The translations under genes and the position numbers were made by a program. This document shows positions 50,552 to 59,745 of a stretch of DNA of 64,000 nucleotides, in pieces (the stretch's first letter is position 1; each line of letters starts with the position of its first letter). The DNA is from Lysobacter sp. Root494 (GTDB lineage Bacteria; Pseudomonadota; Gammaproteobacteria; Xanthomonadales; Xanthomonadaceae): positions 1,043,325 through 1,107,324 of the forward strand of contig NZ_LMFH01000005.1 in the NCBI RefSeq assembly GCF_001427225.1, in the 5' to 3' direction. The notes beneath the pieces are model-generated. The model did not search any database. It was given only the letters and a program-made list of their open reading frames with translations, and was not told the DNA's origin.

Positions 50552-50620
50552 GTAGCTTGCCGCGCCGTGCAGCGCGGCGCTACAGAGCAACCGCAAAGGC
50601 AACGGAGCAGACTTCGCTCC
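50552..50620. repeat. Composite palindromic repeat after purB
   Basis: GTAGC...GCCGCGC pairs with GCGCGGCGCTAC (50552-50583), and GGAGC...GCTCC forms a second small hairpin (50604-50620). The modular build, a GTAG-bounded hairpin followed by a GGAGC hairpin, is the same as at 47497. Confidence 0.6.
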
Positions 50621-50701
50621 ACAAGGCTCATCGCCGGCGGCAACACGGCGCAAACCTTCGGCCCGGTAGAATGCGCGCCCTCGCATGCCCGGGCCGTTGC
50701 C

Positions 50702-51103
50702 ATGAAGCTGCTGCTCAACATCGACGTACCCGAAATCGCGACGGCGGAGGCCTTCTACACCGCGGCGTTCGGCCTGGTACCCGGCCGCAGGTTCGGCGCG
50801 GAAGGTCTGGAACTGCTCGGCCTGGAGGCCCCGCTGTACCTGCTGGCGAAGGCTGAAGGCACGGTCGGCGCGGGAGAATCGACCCGCACGTACGGACGCC
50901 ACTGGACACCCGTGCACTGCGACCTGGCGGTCGACGACCTGGACGCCGCGCTCGCCCGCGCCATCGCAGCCGGAGCGGTGCAGGAAGGCGCGACGCGCGA
51001 TGCGCCCTGGGGTCGCTTCGTCCAGCTCGCTGATCCGTATGGCCACGGTTGGTGCCTGATCGAACTTCGTGGCCGCGGCTACGACGCCATCAAGACGAAC
51101 TGA
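50702..51103 (+). CDS. VOC (glyoxalase/bleomycin-resistance fold) family protein
   Basis: A 133-residue protein with the beta-alpha-beta-beta-beta repeat of the vicinal oxygen chelate superfamily (MKLLLNIDVPEIATAEAFYTAAFG..., then HCDLAVDDLDAALARAIAAGA and WGRFVQLADPYGHGWCLIE). Substrate unknown. A TAGAAT -10-like box lies 30 bases upstream. It is followed by roxA. Confidence 0.85.
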   Translation: MKLLLNIDVPEIATAEAFYTAAFGLVPGRRFGAEGLELLGLEAPLYLLAKAEGTVGAGESTRTYGRHWTPVHCDLAVDDLDAALARAIAAGAVQEGATRDAPWGRFVQLADPYGHGWCLIELRGRGYDAIKTN

Positions 51104-51132
51104 GTTCGTCCCCCTCCCATCGACACGAATTC

Positions 51133-52401
51133 ATGGCACGACAGAAAACCAGGCAGTCCACCCGCTCCAGCGCGAAGAAGACGGCGACGCTGCCCATCGA
51201 AGTCGATGCCTCCACCCTGCCTCCGCTCGGCATGCCGGCCGCGCAGTTCCTGCGCGACTACTGGCAGAAGAAGCCGCTGCTGATCCGCAATGCGTTCCCG
51301 GATTTCGAATCGCCGATCCAGCCCGAGGACCTCGCCGGACTCGCCTGCGAGGAAGGCACGCTGGCGCGCATCGTCGCCCACGATCGTGGCAATCCTCCTG
51401 GAAGCCGCGACGCATGGATGCTGCGCCATGGCCCGTTCGAGGAAGCCATGTTCCCAAGCATGCCGCACCACGACTGGACGCTGCTGGTGCAGGACGTGGA
51501 CAAGTGGGACAACGACATCGCCGCGCTGCTGGACGCCTTCGACTTCCTGCCGCGCTGGCGCATCGACGACATCATGGTGTCGTTTGCAGCGCCCGGCGGT
51601 TCGGTCGGTGCGCACGTGGACCAGTACGACGTGTTCCTGCTGCAGGCCCTGGGCCATCGCCGCTGGCAGATCGATGCCTCGGAGAATCCGCCGACGGAAT
51701 TCCGCAACGACGTCGACCTGAAGCTGCTGCGCGAATTCCACCCGACCCACGAATGGCTGCTGCGCCCGGGCGACATGCTCTACCTGCCGCCGGGCGTTCC
51801 GCACCACGGGGTGGCCGAAGATGCCTGCCTGACGTTCTCGGTGGGCATGCGCGCGCCGAGCGCCGCGGAACTGCTCGGCGATTTCGTCGACACCCTGGCT
51901 GCGGATGCGGATGAAAGCACGCGCTACCACGATCCCGACCTCGCACCCGCAGCCGACCCCGCGCAGATCGACGACGACGCGATGCGCCGCGCGATCGAAG
52001 CCTTGAACGCGTTGCGCATGAACGATCCCGAGCGCCTGGGCGACTGGTTCGGCCGCTTCATCACGCTGTACCGCAACGCGGGCGAGGTAATGGCGCCGCC
52101 GGAAAACGACGAGAGCCAGCGCTCTCGTATCGAAATCGAGTGGGACCTGCAGCACGGCGCGACGCTGGTGCGGCATCCGTATTCGCGCATGGCCTGGCGC
52201 AAGGCGGCCCGCGGCGCGAAGCTCTACGTCAACGGACAGGGTCACGACTTGCCGGTCCGCGATGCGAAATCCGTTGCCAATGCGAGGGAGATCGACGGCG
52301 CCGCGTACGCCACGCTCTCGCAGGCCGGGCGCGACTGCGTCCATGAACTGCTGCACGCCGGCCACTACCGGCTCGACATCGGGGGCGAGGAAGAAGAATG
52401 A
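51133..52401 (+). CDS. roxA: Ribosomal oxygenase (JmjC/cupin, 50S bL/uL16 arginine hydroxylase type)
   Basis: A 2-oxoglutarate/Fe(II) oxygenase; the E. coli member YcfD/RoxA hydroxylates an arginine of ribosomal protein uL16. The 422-residue product has the iron motif HVD (H161, D163 in GAHVDQYDV) and the distal histidine in LPPGVPHHG (about H224). The N-terminal block AAQFLRDYWQKKPLLIRNA is typical of the group. The C-terminal third is a winged-helix-like domain. The basic N-tail of about 20 residues is an extension. The stop overlaps the next gene (ATGA). Confidence 0.88.
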   Translation: MARQKTRQSTRSSAKKTATLPIEVDASTLPPLGMPAAQFLRDYWQKKPLLIRNAFPDFESPIQPEDLAGLACEEGTLARIVAHDRGNPPGSRDAWMLRHGPFEEAMFPSMPHHDWTLLVQDVDKWDNDIAALLDAFDFLPRWRIDDIMVSFAAPGGSVGAHVDQYDVFLLQALGHRRWQIDASENPPTEFRNDVDLKLLREFHPTHEWLLRPGDMLYLPPGVPHHGVAEDACLTFSVGMRAPSAAELLGDFVDTLAADADESTRYHDPDLAPAADPAQIDDDAMRRAIEALNALRMNDPERLGDWFGRFITLYRNAGEVMAPPENDESQRSRIEIEWDLQHGATLVRHPYSRMAWRKAARGAKLYVNGQGHDLPVRDAKSVANAREIDGAAYATLSQAGRDCVHELLHAGHYRLDIGGEEEE

Positions 52402-53315
52402 GTGTCGTCACCGCATCCCCGCCGGCTTTTACCGTCGAAGCCACCGATTACGAAGCCGCGCTGCCACAGCTGCGCATCGTCCGCGATGCCGTCTTCGTGC
52501 AGGAACAGAGCGTGCCGGTCGAACTCGAATGGGATGCGCTCGATCCGCAGTGCCACCACGTCATCGCCCGCGACCCGCAAGGCCAGCCGATCGGTACCGG
52601 CCGACTGACCCCCGAGCACAAGGTCGGCCGGATGGCGGTTCTGCCCGAGTGGCGCAACCGCGGCGTCGGCGACGCGATGCTGCAGGTACTGATCGACAAG
52701 GCGCGCGAACTCGGCTGGCACGAGGTCTCGCTGCACGCACAGGTATCGGCGATCAATTTCTATGCGCGGCAGGGTTTCCTGCCGTATGGCGAACGTTTTT
52801 CCGAGGCCGGCATCGACCACCAATCGATGCGGCGCCTGCTCGACACTGCCAATCCCGTCGAAACGCACGACGCCGCAGTCGCCGCGATGCTCGGCGTGAT
52901 CGGCACGGCACGGCGCGAACTATGGATCTACAGCCGCGAGCTCGACCCCGGGCTGCTCGACCATCCGGACGTGGTTGCCGCGATGCGCCGCTTCGGTACC
53001 GGCCGCGGCGTCGCCCACATCCTGTTGCAGGACGCCGTGACCCCGCAGTCCGCGCACGCGCCGTTGATCGGACTTTCGCAGCGGCTGCCGAGCGCACTGC
53101 TGTTCCGGGTGATCGAAGAGCCCGTGGACCGCGCCTATGCCGCTGCATTCGCGACCAACGACCGGGGCGGCTGGTATTTCCGCCCGCTCGGGCACCGGTC
53201 CGAAGGCGAGACCCGCATCGACCAGCCCGCGCGCGCCCGGCAGCTGCAGGGCGTATTCGAACCGTTCTGGGAACGGGCGCGTCCCTGCAGCGAGTACCGC
53301 GCACTGGGGATCTGA
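52398..53315 (+). CDS. GNAT acetyltransferase fused to a second (PLD/DUF7931-like) domain
   Basis: A 305-residue protein. Residues about 10-150 are a GNAT domain of the ElaA-like type, with the acetyl-CoA motif VGRMAVLPEWRNRGVGDAML and HAQVSAINFYARQGF. Residues about 155-305 form a separate domain (RRELWIYSRELDPGLLDHP) that resembles the non-catalytic phospholipase-D-fold region found behind GNAT domains in Xanthomonadaceae; I see no HKD motif. Substrate unknown. Translationally coupled to roxA. Confidence 0.82.
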   Translation: MSVVTASPPAFTVEATDYEAALPQLRIVRDAVFVQEQSVPVELEWDALDPQCHHVIARDPQGQPIGTGRLTPEHKVGRMAVLPEWRNRGVGDAMLQVLIDKARELGWHEVSLHAQVSAINFYARQGFLPYGERFSEAGIDHQSMRRLLDTANPVETHDAAVAAMLGVIGTARRELWIYSRELDPGLLDHPDVVAAMRRFGTGRGVAHILLQDAVTPQSAHAPLIGLSQRLPSALLFRVIEEPVDRAYAAAFATNDRGGWYFRPLGHRSEGETRIDQPARARQLQGVFEPFWERARPCSEYRALGI

Positions 53316-53554
53316 TCCCGGGCATGGCCGGCGCTCGGGCTTTGCAACTTTGGTCTAAACGCCGCCGCCTGCTTCAGCGCGGAAAACATGCTGCGAAGCC
53401 CGGCTGTTTGCACGGAAACACCATATTTTCCAGCGCACCGCACGAACAACGCTTCGTCCCGGCAACACACCTTCCACGGCCGCGCGATCGCCCCGCCTCG
53501 TTATCCGTCATGAGCGGTCCTTACGTCGTGATGCAGCGCGACATAGGGTCCGGC

Positions 53555-53560
53555 TATAAT
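53555..53560 (+). promoter_or_regulatory. -10 box upstream of sucA
   Basis: A perfect TATAAT lies about 100 bases before the sucA start; no convincing -35 box is placed 16-18 bases upstream, so it may need an activator. The remaining gap 53316-53663 shows nothing else I recognise. Confidence 0.45.
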
Positions 53561-53663
53561 TTTGGCCCTTTAGCGTCACCCGCAGCCCGACGCGCCGGCG
53601 TTCCCCCGAAAATCCCGCCGGATCAACCGCTTGCCCTACAACTTGGATCTTCCCGACATCATC

Positions 53664-56492
53664 GTGGACAGTCTTCTCAAGCAGTTTGCCCAGTCCTCGC
53701 AGCTCGGCGCCAACGCCGCCTATATCGAAGACCTGTACGAGCAGTACCTGGTCGACCCTGACAGCGTGGGGGCCAAGTGGAAGACCTATTTCGACGGCCT
53801 CAAAGGCCGCGAAGCCGGTGATGTTCCCCACTCCGCCGTCATCGAGCAGATCGCAGTCGCCGGCCGCCTGGCTGCCTCGGGCAAGCTCGCAGTCGCCGGG
53901 ATGGGCGATGAGCGCGAACGCGCCGTGGGCAAGCTGATCACCGCGTATCGTTCGCGCGGCCACCTGGCGGCGAACCTCGACCCGCTCGGCATGATGGCCA
54001 AGACCGACGCTCCCGATCTGGAGCTTGGCTTCCATGACCTCTCCGACAAGGACCTGTCCGCTGAATTCAGCACGGGTGGCGTCGCGGGCAAGGACCGCAT
54101 GAAGCTCGGCGACCTCGTCGCCCTGCTCAAGGCCACCTATACCGGTCCGATCGGCGCCGAATACATGCACATCTCCGACGTCGACCAGCGTCGCTGGATG
54201 CAGGAGCGCATGGAAACCGCTGCCGGCAGGTATGGCCGCACCGCCGAAGACAAGAAGCGCATCCTCGAGCGCCTCACCGCCGCCGATGGCCTCGAGCGTT
54301 ATCTCGGCACCAAGTATGTCGGCCAGAAGCGCTTCTCGCTGGAAGGCGGCGACGCGCTCATCCCGCTGATGGACACCACCATCCGCCGCGCCGGCGAACA
54401 GGGCGGCAGGGACCTGGTCATCGGCATGGCTCATCGCGGCCGGCTCAACGTGCTGGTCAACACGCTCGGCAAGCCGCCGCGCCAGCTGTTCGACGAGTTC
54501 GAAGGCAAGTTCGAGCACGTCCACAACGACCTTGCCCACCAGGGCGACGTGAAATACCACATGGGCTTCAGCGCCGACGTCGCCACGCCCGGCGGCCCGA
54601 TGCACCTCGCCCTCGCCTTCAATCCCTCGCATCTGGAAATCGTCGACCCGGTGGTCGTCGGTTCGGTGCGTTCGCGCCAGACCCGCCGCGGTGAAAAAGG
54701 CACGCAGCAGGTGCTGCCGGTGCTGATCCACGGTGACGCCGCGTTCGCAGGCCAGGGCGTGGTCATGGAGCTGTTCCAGATGTCGCAGGCGCGTGGGTTC
54801 CGCGTCGGCGGCACGATCCATGTCGTGATCAACAACCAGGTCGGCTTCACCACCAGCGAACGCCAGGACGCACGCTCCACGCTGTACTGCACGGACGTGG
54901 CGAAGATGGTCAACGCGCCGATCCTGCACGTGAACGGCGATGATCCGGAAGCGGTTGTGTTCTGCGCGGAACTCGCGCTCGACTTCCGCAACCGCTTCGG
55001 CAAGGACGTCGTCATCGACCTGATCTGCTACCGCCGCCACGGCCACAACGAAGCCGACGAGCCGGCCGCAACGCAGCCGCTGATGTACCAGGTCATCCGC
55101 AAGCACAAGACGCCGCGCGAGCTGTACGCCGCGCAGCTGGTGAACGAAGGCGTGGTGAGCGAAGCCGAAGCGCAGGCATTGGTCGATGGCTATCGCCAGA
55201 AGCTCGATGACGGCGTGATCACCACCGAGGTGACCGAGGTCAAGCCGGACGAGTTCACCATCGACTGGTCGAGCTACCTCAAGGGCAAACTGACCGACAA
55301 GGTCGACACGAAGTACGATGGCAAGAAGCTGAAGAAGCTCGCCGAGACCATCAACGAAGTTCCGGACACGCTGAAGCTGCATCCGCGCGTCGCAAAGATC
55401 TACGAAGACCGCCGCAAGATGACCGCTGGCGAGCAGCCGGGCGACTGGGGCTTCGCCGAGAACCTCGCCTACGCAACCCTGCTGACCGAAGGCTACAAGC
55501 TGCGCCTGGTCGGACAGGACAGCGGACGCGGCACGTTCTTCCATCGCCACGCGATCCTGCACGAGCAGACCACGGACGCCTACGAGTTGCCGTTGCGTCG
55601 CCTGGTGAAAAATCCTTCCGACGTCACCATCATCGACTCGCTGCTCAGCGAGGAAGCGGTGATGGCATTCGAATACGGCTACTCCACCGCCGATCCGATG
55701 ACGCTGGACATCTGGGAAGCGCAGTTCGGAGACTTCGCCAACGGCGCGCAGGTGGTGATCGATCAGTTCATCGCTTCGGGCGAGGCCAAGTGGGGTCGCC
55801 TGTGCGGACTGGCGCTGTTCCTGCCGCATGGTTACGAAGGCCAGGGTCCGGAACATTCCTCCGCCCGCCTCGAACGTTTCCTGCAGCTGTGCGCGCTCGA
55901 CAACATGATCGTGTGCACGCCGACCACGCCGGCGCAGGACTACCACATGATCCGCCGTCAGATGCTCATGACCACGCGCAAACCGCTGGTGGTGATGACG
56001 CCGAAGTCGCTGCTGCGCCACAAGCTGGCGGTGTCGTCGCTGGACGAACTGGCCAACGGCAGTTTCCAGCTCCTGATTCCCGACAAGTCGGCCGACCCGA
56101 AGAAGGTCAAGCGCGTCGTCGTCTGCGGCGGCAAGGTCTATTACGACCTACTGGAAGAAGCGCGGAAGCAGAAGCTCGACAATGTCGCCCTCGTCCGCGT
56201 CGAACAGCTGTATCCCTTCCCGCGCGCGGAACTCACGGCCGAACTCAAGCGCTTCGGTGCGGCGGCCGACGTGGTCTGGTGCCAGGAAGAACCGCAGAAC
56301 CAGGGCGCGTGGTACCAGATCCGCCACCACCTGACCGCATGCCTCGCACCCAAGCAGTCGCTGAGCTATGCCGGCCGTGCACGCTCGCCTTCGCCCGCCG
56401 TGGGCCACCTGAGCGACCACATCGTCGAACAGAACAGGCTGGTCGCCGATGCACTGGTCAATCCGGTGCATGGCGAAGGCTGCCCCGAATAA
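53664..56492 (+). CDS. sucA: 2-oxoglutarate dehydrogenase E1 component
   Basis: A thiamine diphosphate enzyme that decarboxylates 2-oxoglutarate and passes succinyl to the E2 lipoyl group. With GTG 53664 the protein starts (V)DSLLKQFAQSSQLG and has 942 residues, the length in Xanthomonas; a TTG start at 53631 would add 11 residues. Family blocks seen: NAAYIEDLYEQYLVDPDSV, VIGMAHRGRLNVLVN, HVNGDDPEAV with the ThDP region following (CYRRHGHNEADEP), and FLPHGYEGQGPEHSSAR. First gene of sucA-sucB-lpdA. Confidence 0.95.
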   Translation: MDSLLKQFAQSSQLGANAAYIEDLYEQYLVDPDSVGAKWKTYFDGLKGREAGDVPHSAVIEQIAVAGRLAASGKLAVAGMGDERERAVGKLITAYRSRGHLAANLDPLGMMAKTDAPDLELGFHDLSDKDLSAEFSTGGVAGKDRMKLGDLVALLKATYTGPIGAEYMHISDVDQRRWMQERMETAAGRYGRTAEDKKRILERLTAADGLERYLGTKYVGQKRFSLEGGDALIPLMDTTIRRAGEQGGRDLVIGMAHRGRLNVLVNTLGKPPRQLFDEFEGKFEHVHNDLAHQGDVKYHMGFSADVATPGGPMHLALAFNPSHLEIVDPVVVGSVRSRQTRRGEKGTQQVLPVLIHGDAAFAGQGVVMELFQMSQARGFRVGGTIHVVINNQVGFTTSERQDARSTLYCTDVAKMVNAPILHVNGDDPEAVVFCAELALDFRNRFGKDVVIDLICYRRHGHNEADEPAATQPLMYQVIRKHKTPRELYAAQLVNEGVVSEAEAQALVDGYRQKLDDGVITTEVTEVKPDEFTIDWSSYLKGKLTDKVDTKYDGKKLKKLAETINEVPDTLKLHPRVAKIYEDRRKMTAGEQPGDWGFAENLAYATLLTEGYKLRLVGQDSGRGTFFHRHAILHEQTTDAYELPLRRLVKNPSDVTIIDSLLSEEAVMAFEYGYSTADPMTLDIWEAQFGDFANGAQVVIDQFIASGEAKWGRLCGLALFLPHGYEGQGPEHSSARLERFLQLCALDNMIVCTPTTPAQDYHMIRRQMLMTTRKPLVVMTPKSLLRHKLAVSSLDELANGSFQLLIPDKSADPKKVKRVVVCGGKVYYDLLEEARKQKLDNVALVRVEQLYPFPRAELTAELKRFGAAADVVWCQEEPQNQGAWYQIRHHLTACLAPKQSLSYAGRARSPSPAVGHLSDHIVEQNRLVADALVNPVHGEGCPE

Positions 56493-56502
56493 CGCACTTG
56501 TT

Positions 56503-56575
56503 GTCATCCCGAACGCAGTGAGGGACCTGCTGTTCGACTTGCTGGAAACAGGTTCCTCACTTCGTTCGGAATGAC
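56503..56575. repeat. Long palindrome between sucA and sucB (GTCATYCCGAACG type)
   Basis: The 27-base arms 56503-56529 and 56549-56575 match as inverted repeats with 3 mismatches, separated by 19 bases. Such GTCAT(C/T)CCGAACG...CGTTCGGAATGAC elements are dispersed intergenic repeats in bacterial genomes. Inside the suc operon it can fold into a stable mRNA hairpin that may set the relative amounts of the two gene products. Confidence 0.8.
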
Positions 56576-56602
56576 ACTTCAAAAATCCAGGATGCACGCC
56601 CA

Positions 56603-57832
56603 ATGAGCACCGAAATCAAAGTTCCTGTTCTGCCCGAGTCGGTTTCCGACGCCACCATCGCCACCTGGCACAAGAAGGTCGGCGACGCGGTGAAGCGCGA
56701 CGAGAACCTGGTCGACCTGGAAACCGACAAGGTCGTGCTGGAAGTGCCCTCGCCGGTCGACGGCGTGCTCAAGGAAATCAAGTTCGCCGAAGGCACGACC
56801 GTCAACAGCCAGCAGGTCATCGGCGTGGTCGAAGCCGGCGCGGTGGCTCCGAAGGCCGCTGAGACGCCGAAGGCAACCGCTTCCGACGACGCCAAGAACA
56901 AGGCCGCCACTACGGCTGAAGCGCAGCCGGTCGTATCGAAGGCGGCCGCTGCCGCCGCTCCGGCCGCCGCGAAGGCCGCGGGCGTCGAACTGCCGCCGGG
57001 CGCGCGCTTCGCCGCTGCAAGCGCAGGCGTCGATGCATCGCAGGTGGAAGGCACCGGTCGTCGCGGCGCGGTCACCAAGGAAGACATCGTCAACTACGCC
57101 AGCGGCAAGACCGCCGGCGTGGGTGGCGGCGCGCGTCCGGAAGAACGCGTTCCGATGACCCGCATGCGCGCCCGCATCGCCGAGCGCCTGATGCAGTCGA
57201 AGAACTCCATCGCCATGCTCACTTCGTTCAACGAAGTGAACCTCGGCAAGGTCATGGCGATGCGCAAGGAGCTGGGCGAGTCGTTCGAAAAAGCCAACGG
57301 CATCAAGCTGGGCTTCATGAGCTTCTTCGCCAAGGCTGCTGCGAATGCGCTGCAGCGCCATCCGGCCGTGAATGCCTCGGTCGACGGCAATGACGTGATC
57401 TATCACGGCTACGCCGACATCTCGATCGCCGTGTCGACCGACAAGGGCCTGGTCACGCCGGTCGTGCGCAATGTCGAGCGCCTTTCCTTCGCCGAAATCG
57501 AAGCGCAGATCGCCGAGTACGCCAAGAAAGCGCGCGACGGCAAGCTCAGCCTCGAAGACCTGCAGGGCGGCACCTTCACCATCACCAACGGCGGCACCTT
57601 CGGCTCGCTGATGTCGACGCCGATCGTCAACCCGCCGCAGTCGGCGATCCTGGGCATGCACGCGATCAAGGAACGCGCCATCGTCGAGAACGGCCAGGTT
57701 GTCGCCGCGCCGATGATGTACATCGCGCTGTCCTATGATCACCGAATCATCGACGGCAAGGACGCGGTGCTGTTCCTGGTCGACATCAAGAACCAGCTCG
57801 AGAATCCGCACCGGATGCTGCTGGGCATGTAA
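56603..57832 (+). CDS. sucB: 2-oxoglutarate dehydrogenase E2 component (dihydrolipoyl succinyltransferase)
   Basis: Transfers succinyl to CoA as the core of the complex. The 409-residue protein has one lipoyl domain (residues 1-77, lipoylated K43 in ETDKVVLEV), an Ala/Pro-rich linker, the E1/E3-binding domain (about 120-158, [19 protein letters not shown]) and the catalytic domain with SYDHRIIDG near the C-terminus. It follows sucA after a repeat. Confidence 0.96.
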   Translation: MSTEIKVPVLPESVSDATIATWHKKVGDAVKRDENLVDLETDKVVLEVPSPVDGVLKEIKFAEGTTVNSQQVIGVVEAGAVAPKAAETPKATASDDAKNKAATTAEAQPVVSKAAAAAAPAAAKAAGVELPPGARFAAASAGVDASQVEGTGRRGAVTKEDIVNYASGKTAGVGGGARPEERVPMTRMRARIAERLMQSKNSIAMLTSFNEVNLGKVMAMRKELGESFEKANGIKLGFMSFFAKAAANALQRHPAVNASVDGNDVIYHGYADISIAVSTDKGLVTPVVRNVERLSFAEIEAQIAEYAKKARDGKLSLEDLQGGTFTITNGGTFGSLMSTPIVNPPQSAILGMHAIKERAIVENGQVVAAPMMYIALSYDHRIIDGKDAVLFLVDIKNQLENPHRMLLGM

Positions 57833-57840
57833 GAACATCG

Positions 57841-57868
57841 GAACGGGAACCGGCAGCGGTTCCCGTTC
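57841..57868 (+). terminator. Perfect hairpin after sucB
   Basis: A perfect 12-bp stem GAACGGGAACCG / CGGTTCCCGTTC with a 4-base loop, 9 bases after the sucB stop. No U-tract follows, so it may act as a partial terminator or RNA-stabilising element between sucB and lpdA. Confidence 0.6.
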
Positions 57869-57949
57869 TGCGTTGGATCGCAGGATCAAATCACTCCCCC
57901 GCCAACAGCTTCGTGCAGCGCTCGCGCTCCGGCTGAACAAGAGATTCCC

Positions 57950-59377
57950 ATGAGCGAACAACAGAACTTCGACGTAGTCGTCATCGGCGCCGGCCCCGCC
58001 GGCTATCACGCCGCCATCCGTGCCGCGCAGCTCGGCCTGAAGACCGCGTGCATCGACGCCGCGCTCGGCAAGGACGGCAAGCCCGCTCTCGGCGGCACCT
58101 GCCTGCGCGTCGGCTGCATCCCGTCGAAGGCGCTGCTCGACAGCTCGCGCCAGTTCTGGAACCTCGGCCATATCTTCGGCGAGCACGGCATCAGCACGAA
58201 GGACGCTAAGATCGACGTCCCCACGATGATTGCCCGCAAGGACAAGATCGTGAAGCAGTTCACCGGCGGCATCGGCATGCTGTTCAAGGCCAACAAGGTC
58301 ACGCCGTTCTACGGCTTCGGCCAGCTGCAGCCCGGTAACGTCGTCAAGGTGAAGCAACACGACGGCAGCGAAGTGGAGCTCAAGGGCACCAACGTCATCA
58401 TCGCCGCCGGTTCGGATTCGATCGAACTGCCGTTCGCGAAGTTCGGCGAGCACATCGTCGACAACGTCGGCGCGCTCGATTTCGAAACCGCGCCCAAGCG
58501 CCTGGGCGTGATCGGTGCTGGCGTGATCGGTCTCGAACTGGGCAGCGTGTGGAACCGCCTCGGTTCACAGGTGACCGTCCTCGAAGCGCTGCCGAACTTC
58601 CTCGCGGCCGCCGACGGCGAAGTCGCGAAGGTCGCCGCGCGCGAATTCAAGAAGCAGAACCTCGACATCCGCCTCGGCGCCAAGGTCAGCAAGACCGAGG
58701 TGAAGAAGGACGGCGTCCACGTCACCTACGCCGATGACAAGGGCGAGCAGGAAATCGTCGTCGACAAGCTGCTGGTGGCCGTCGGCCGCCGCGCCGCGAC
58801 CAAGGGTCTGCTGGCCGACGGTACCGGCGTGAAGCTCGATGCACGTGGGATGGTCGAAGTGGACGAGCACAACCACACCGGCGTCGACGGAGTGTGGGCC
58901 GTGGGCGACTGCGTGCGCGGTCCGATGCTCGCACACAAGGGCTTCGAGGAAGGTATCGCCGTTGCCGAACTGATCGCCGGCCTGCCGGGCCATGTCAATC
59001 TCGACACGATCCCGTGGGTGATCTACACCGAGCCGGAAATCGCCTGGGTCGGCAAGACCGAGGAGCAATTGAAGGCCGAAGGTATTCCGTACAAAGCCGG
59101 CAGCTTCCCGTTCGCCGCCGTCGGTCGTGCGGTCGCCATGGCTGAACCCGCTGGCTTCGTGAAAGTGCTCGCGCACGCCGAAACGGATCGTGTGCTCGGC
59201 ATGCATCTCGTGGGCGCGAACGTGTCCGAACTCGTGCACGAAGGCGTTCTGACGATGGAGTTCAGCGGCTCCGCCGACGACCTCGCCCGCATCTGCCACG
59301 CGCACCCGTCGCTGTCCGAAGCCGTCCACGACGCCGCGATGGCCGTGCACAAGCGTTCGATCCACAAAGCAAACTAA
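57950..59377 (+). CDS. lpdA: Dihydrolipoyl dehydrogenase (E3)
   Basis: An FAD-containing pyridine-nucleotide disulfide oxidoreductase that reoxidises dihydrolipoamide with NAD. The 475-residue protein has the FAD motif VIGAGPAGYHAAI, the redox disulfide C51/C56 (GGTCLRVGCIPSKALL), the NAD-binding GAGVIGLELGSVW, and the C-terminal active-site base region HAHPSLSEAVHDAA. Third gene of the suc operon; AGAG-type ribosome site before the ATG. Confidence 0.95.
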   Translation: MSEQQNFDVVVIGAGPAGYHAAIRAAQLGLKTACIDAALGKDGKPALGGTCLRVGCIPSKALLDSSRQFWNLGHIFGEHGISTKDAKIDVPTMIARKDKIVKQFTGGIGMLFKANKVTPFYGFGQLQPGNVVKVKQHDGSEVELKGTNVIIAAGSDSIELPFAKFGEHIVDNVGALDFETAPKRLGVIGAGVIGLELGSVWNRLGSQVTVLEALPNFLAAADGEVAKVAAREFKKQNLDIRLGAKVSKTEVKKDGVHVTYADDKGEQEIVVDKLLVAVGRRAATKGLLADGTGVKLDARGMVEVDEHNHTGVDGVWAVGDCVRGPMLAHKGFEEGIAVAELIAGLPGHVNLDTIPWVIYTEPEIAWVGKTEEQLKAEGIPYKAGSFPFAAVGRAVAMAEPAGFVKVLAHAETDRVLGMHLVGANVSELVHEGVLTMEFSGSADDLARICHAHPSLSEAVHDAAMAVHKRSIHKAN

Positions 59378-59389
59378 GCAAGACCGGCA

Positions 59390-59743
59390 GTGAACGCACA
59401 GTTCCTGCTCAAGGCCGCCATCACCGTCGCACTGGTGCTGGCGGCTTCTTTTTTGGCGAAGCGGCACGGATGGCTTGGCGCGCTGGTCGCCTCGCTGCCA
59501 CTGACGTCATTGCTGGTGCTGGTGTGGCTCTACACCGACACGCGCGACGCGAAACAGGTTGCGGACCTGTCGATGGGCATCTTCTGGTTCGTGCTAGGTG
59601 GATTGCCTTTCTTCGTCGTGCTTGCCGTTGCGTTGCGTAGCGGCTGGAATGTGTTCGTATCGTTCGGCGCCGCCGCGTTCGCGGGTTTTGCGGGCGTCGC
59701 ACTCACGCAATGGTTGCTGGCTCGCTTCACCACCGGAGGCTGA
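59390..59743 (+). CDS. DUF3147 family membrane protein
   Basis: A 117-residue integral membrane protein, GTG start, with four hydrophobic spans (about residues 5-22, 28-48, 62-82 and 88-110). The features KRHGWLGALVASLPLTSLL and SFGAAAFAGFAGVALTQ fit the DUF3147 family, whose function is unknown. It lies 12 bases after lpdA and 2 bases before a methyltransferase gene. Confidence 0.8.
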   Translation: MNAQFLLKAAITVALVLAASFLAKRHGWLGALVASLPLTSLLVLVWLYTDTRDAKQVADLSMGIFWFVLGGLPFFVVLAVALRSGWNVFVSFGAAAFAGFAGVALTQWLLARFTTGG

Positions 59744-59745
59744 CG

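Noticed and set aside
53508-56021. 837-residue minus-strand ORF opposite sucA
   Set aside because: Shadow of sucA; no recognisable motif and no independent signals.
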